A DNA stretch of 44,908 nt from Flavobacteriaceae bacterium CG2_30_34_30. Lineage in GTDB: Bacteria > Bacteroidota > Bacteroidia > Flavobacteriales > Flavobacteriaceae. Under the pieces are notes generated by a model, which had not been told where the DNA came from, did no database searches, and saw only the letters and a program-made list of their open reading frames with translations. Of this stretch, positions 42,954 to 44,908 are shown one piece after another. The position numbers and the translations under genes were made by a program. The stretch is from assembly GCA_001873105.1 (NCBI GenBank), contig MNYN01000062.1:1-44908 (forward strand), read 5' to 3'. Each line of letters begins with the position of its first letter. Position 1 is the first letter of the stretch.

Positions 42954-44354
42954 ATGACTAAAAAAGAAAACATACTCATTATAGGCGCCGGACTATGTGG
43001 CTCTTTGCTTGCCCTTCGCATGGCGCAACGAGGTTATCAGGTGCAACTTTTAGAAAAAAGACCAGATTTACGAAAAGTGAATATTGGTGCTGGAAGATCC
43101 ATTAATTTAGCTTTTTCAGACCGTGGAATCAAAGGAATGAGATTAGTAGGCCTAGAGGAATCTGTTAAAAAACATTGCATCCCAATGTTGGGAAGAATGA
43201 TACACGACAAAGAGGGAAACACCTTTTTAAGTGCGTATAGTGGAAGAGAAAAGGAATTCATCAACTCTATTTCTAGAACAAGTCTTAACGCATTACTGCT
43301 TGACGAAGCCGAAAAAATGCCTAACGTTACAATTCTTTTTAACCACAGTTGTATCAAAGTAGATTTAGAGCACGCATCGGCTACTTTTTTTGACGAAAAT
43401 CACAAAAAAGAAATAATTTTTCAAGGCGATATCATTATTGGTGCCGACGGAGCAGGCTCTGTGCTTAGAAAAAGCATGTTTTTACACCGAAAATTTCTCT
43501 TCAGCTTTTCGCAAAATTTTCTTACTCACGGCTATAAAGAACTGTCTTTTCCGGCTACAAAAGAAGGCAATTTTGCAACGGGAAAAGGAGCACTTCACAT
43601 TTGGCCTAGAGGAGAAAATATGGTAATTGCACTTCCTAATAAGGATGGAAGTTTCACCGTTACTTTATTTTTATCCTACAGGGAAGGCGAATATAATTTT
43701 GACAATCTCACCACACCGAAACGCGTTACTGAATATTTCCAAAAAGAATACCCCGATGCTCTAGCTTTAATGCCCAATTTGGAAACTGAATTTTTCCAAA
43801 ACCCTGTAGGTGCTTTGGGTACTGTAAAATGCTACCCTTGGAGCAGTTATGGCAAAACCCTTTTGATTGGAGATGCAGCCCACGCCGTTGTTCCATTTTA
43901 TGGACAAGGCATGAACGCTTCTTTTGAAGATGTAGTCGTTTTTGATGCAATTTTAGAAAAACACCAAGGCAACTGGCATAAGGTCTTTACAGAATATGAA
44001 AAAGCCCGTAAAAAAGATACCGATGCCATAGCAGATTTGGCGTTAGATAACTTCCATGAAATGAAAGAACACACAGCAAGTGCTATTTTTCAGGAAAAAC
44101 GTAAATTAGAAACCACTTTTGAAAAGGAATTTCCATTAGAGTATTATTCAAAATATTCCTTGGTAACCTTTCAAGAAGACATTCCTTATTCTGAAGCAAT
44201 GCGACTGGGAAGGGCGCAAGACAAAGCTATCATCAACCTCATTGCAGATGGAAAAATAAGAGCAGACCATTCCCACAGGGAAATATTGGATTTGGTAAAA
44301 AAAGAAACTGAAGCCATTTTGCACGATGATGCAGTTGTAAAAAACTTAATGTAA
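42954..44354 (+). CDS. kmo: Kynurenine 3-monooxygenase
   Basis: 466 aa flavoprotein hydroxylase: kynurenine + NADPH + O2 to 3-hydroxykynurenine. FAD-binding IIGAGLCGSLLALRMAQRG (GxGxxG), the GADGAGSVLRKS motif, and LIGDAAHAVVPFYGQGMNASFED. NIGAGRSINLAFSDRGIKGM is diagnostic of KMO. Bacterial KMOs usually lack the eukaryotic C-terminal membrane anchor; none is visible here either. The next gene follows after 9 bp. Confidence 0.96.
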   Translation: MTKKENILIIGAGLCGSLLALRMAQRGYQVQLLEKRPDLRKVNIGAGRSINLAFSDRGIKGMRLVGLEESVKKHCIPMLGRMIHDKEGNTFLSAYSGREKEFINSISRTSLNALLLDEAEKMPNVTILFNHSCIKVDLEHASATFFDENHKKEIIFQGDIIIGADGAGSVLRKSMFLHRKFLFSFSQNFLTHGYKELSFPATKEGNFATGKGALHIWPRGENMVIALPNKDGSFTVTLFLSYREGEYNFDNLTTPKRVTEYFQKEYPDALALMPNLETEFFQNPVGALGTVKCYPWSSYGKTLLIGDAAHAVVPFYGQGMNASFEDVVVFDAILEKHQGNWHKVFTEYEKARKKDTDAIADLALDNFHEMKEHTASAIFQEKRKLETTFEKEFPLEYYSKYSLVTFQEDIPYSEAMRLGRAQDKAIINLIADGKIRADHSHREILDLVKKETEAILHDDAVVKNLM

Positions 44355-44363
44355 AAAAAGAAA

Positions 44364-44908
44364 ATGACAAACCAAAATATAGCAAAAATACTGGATGATG
44401 CAGCAAAAAATGCGAAAGCAGTGCCACAAATGGCCGCGGCAAATAAGATAACCCTTGCTAACGCTTATGCTATTCAAAGACAATCTATTGCCTTAAGAGA
44501 GCAACGTGGCGAAAAAATTACAGGGTATAAAATGGGATTTACCAGCAAAGCCAAAATGGAACAAATGGGTGTCCACGATTTGATTTGGGGAATTTTAACC
44601 GATGCCATGAAAATTAAAGAAAATGAAACTGTTGACTTAAAACGATGGATTCACCCACGAGCGGAGCCAGAGATAGCTTTTCGCGTAAGCAAAAATATAG
44701 AATATCCATTGACCCTTGATGAACTTCCAAAATATGTGGATGCCATGGCACCCGCAATTGAAATAATCGATTCCCGATATGAAAATTTTAAATTCTCTTT
44801 AGAAGATGTGGTGGCAGACAATTGCTCTTCCACCGGCTATGTTATCGGTGCTTGGCAAAATCTTCATGCAGAAATAAAAAATTTAAAAATGGATCTTCTC
44901 ATCAATCA
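44364..44908 (+). CDS. 2-oxo-3-hexenedioate decarboxylase-like protein (FAH superfamily), 5' part
   Basis: About 181 codons are present; the gene leaves the right edge. Matches the 4-oxalocrotonate decarboxylase / 2-keto-4-pentenoate hydratase fold: NAYAIQRQSIALREQRGEKITGYKMGFTSKAKMEQMGV, IHPRAEPEIAF (metal-binding HPRxEPE), PAIEIIDSRYENF, and DNCSSTGYVIG. In the 2-aminomuconate branch of kynurenine degradation this enzyme decarboxylates 2-oxo-3-hexenedioate, which fits kynU and kmo directly upstream. The hydratase alternative cannot be excluded without the full sequence. 9 bp after kmo. Confidence 0.88.
   Translation, partial: MTNQNIAKILDDAAKNAKAVPQMAAANKITLANAYAIQRQSIALREQRGEKITGYKMGFTSKAKMEQMGVHDLIWGILTDAMKIKENETVDLKRWIHPRAEPEIAFRVSKNIEYPLTLDELPKYVDAMAPAIEIIDSRYENFKFSLEDVVADNCSSTGYVIGAWQNLHAEIKNLKMDLLIN

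Overview
The window is an AT-rich chromosomal segment of a member of the Bacteroidota, almost certainly family Flavobacteriaceae. Evidence: type IX secretion (T9SS) C-terminal sorting domains with the YPNP signature; HYR, FG-GAP and M43-type secreted proteins; TAnnTTTG promoter boxes in place of Shine-Dalgarno/sigma70 signals; flavobacterial gene neighbourhoods (NUDIX-pyrE-SRPBCC-birA-rsfS-ftsH-LUD-cdsA-psd-ACBP; Nif3 with a coiled-coil 'zinc ribbon' protein); and a kynurenine-route tryptophan degradation cluster. No rRNA, tRNA, CRISPR array, transposase or prophage gene is visible. Most of the window is core-genome housekeeping.

Layout. 1-1496: 5' end of a large secreted protein (P-domain plus HYR). 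1.8-7.0 kb: yaaA, an RluD-type pseudouridine synthase overlapping a PASTA membrane protein, then ddl, coaD and a Na/Ca antiporter in the other direction. 7.2-12.3 kb: an orphan TPR histidine kinase, a small T9SS protein and an M14 carboxypeptidase. 12.4-19.7 kb: the conserved block in which a NUDIX gene and pyrE start almost back to back, followed by birA, rsfS, ftsH, LUD, and the phospholipid genes cdsA-psd-ACBP. 19.7-26.7 kb: valS, a DUF1573 protein, a two-lobed aspartyl protease with PDZ, an aminotransferase and murB. 26.9-30.8 kb: a small Cys-rich membrane protein, GT2 glycosyltransferase, an overlapping sigma factor with a TTG start, lipA and gap. 30.8-36.1 kb: a TPR hybrid kinase, lpxK, Nif3 and the Cys-less 'zinc ribbon' protein. 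36.1-39.4 kb: an accessory island with an M43 metalloprotease (frameshifted at its start) and an FG-GAP/T9SS protein, bracketed by two identical 49-bp terminator copies. 39.4-41.6 kb: msrA and three small or lipoprotein genes. 41.6-44.9 kb: kynU, kmo and a 2-oxo-hexenedioate decarboxylase-like gene running off the end.

The observations I rate highest are the exact 49-bp direct repeat (a transcription terminator) that brackets the secreted-protein island, the single-base disruption of the M43 protease start, and a two-copy interspersed intergenic element present in opposite orientations at 26.7 and 39.2 kb. I did not find convincing evidence of a wholly new multi-gene system. The interest lies in these small structural features and in a few unusual proteins.
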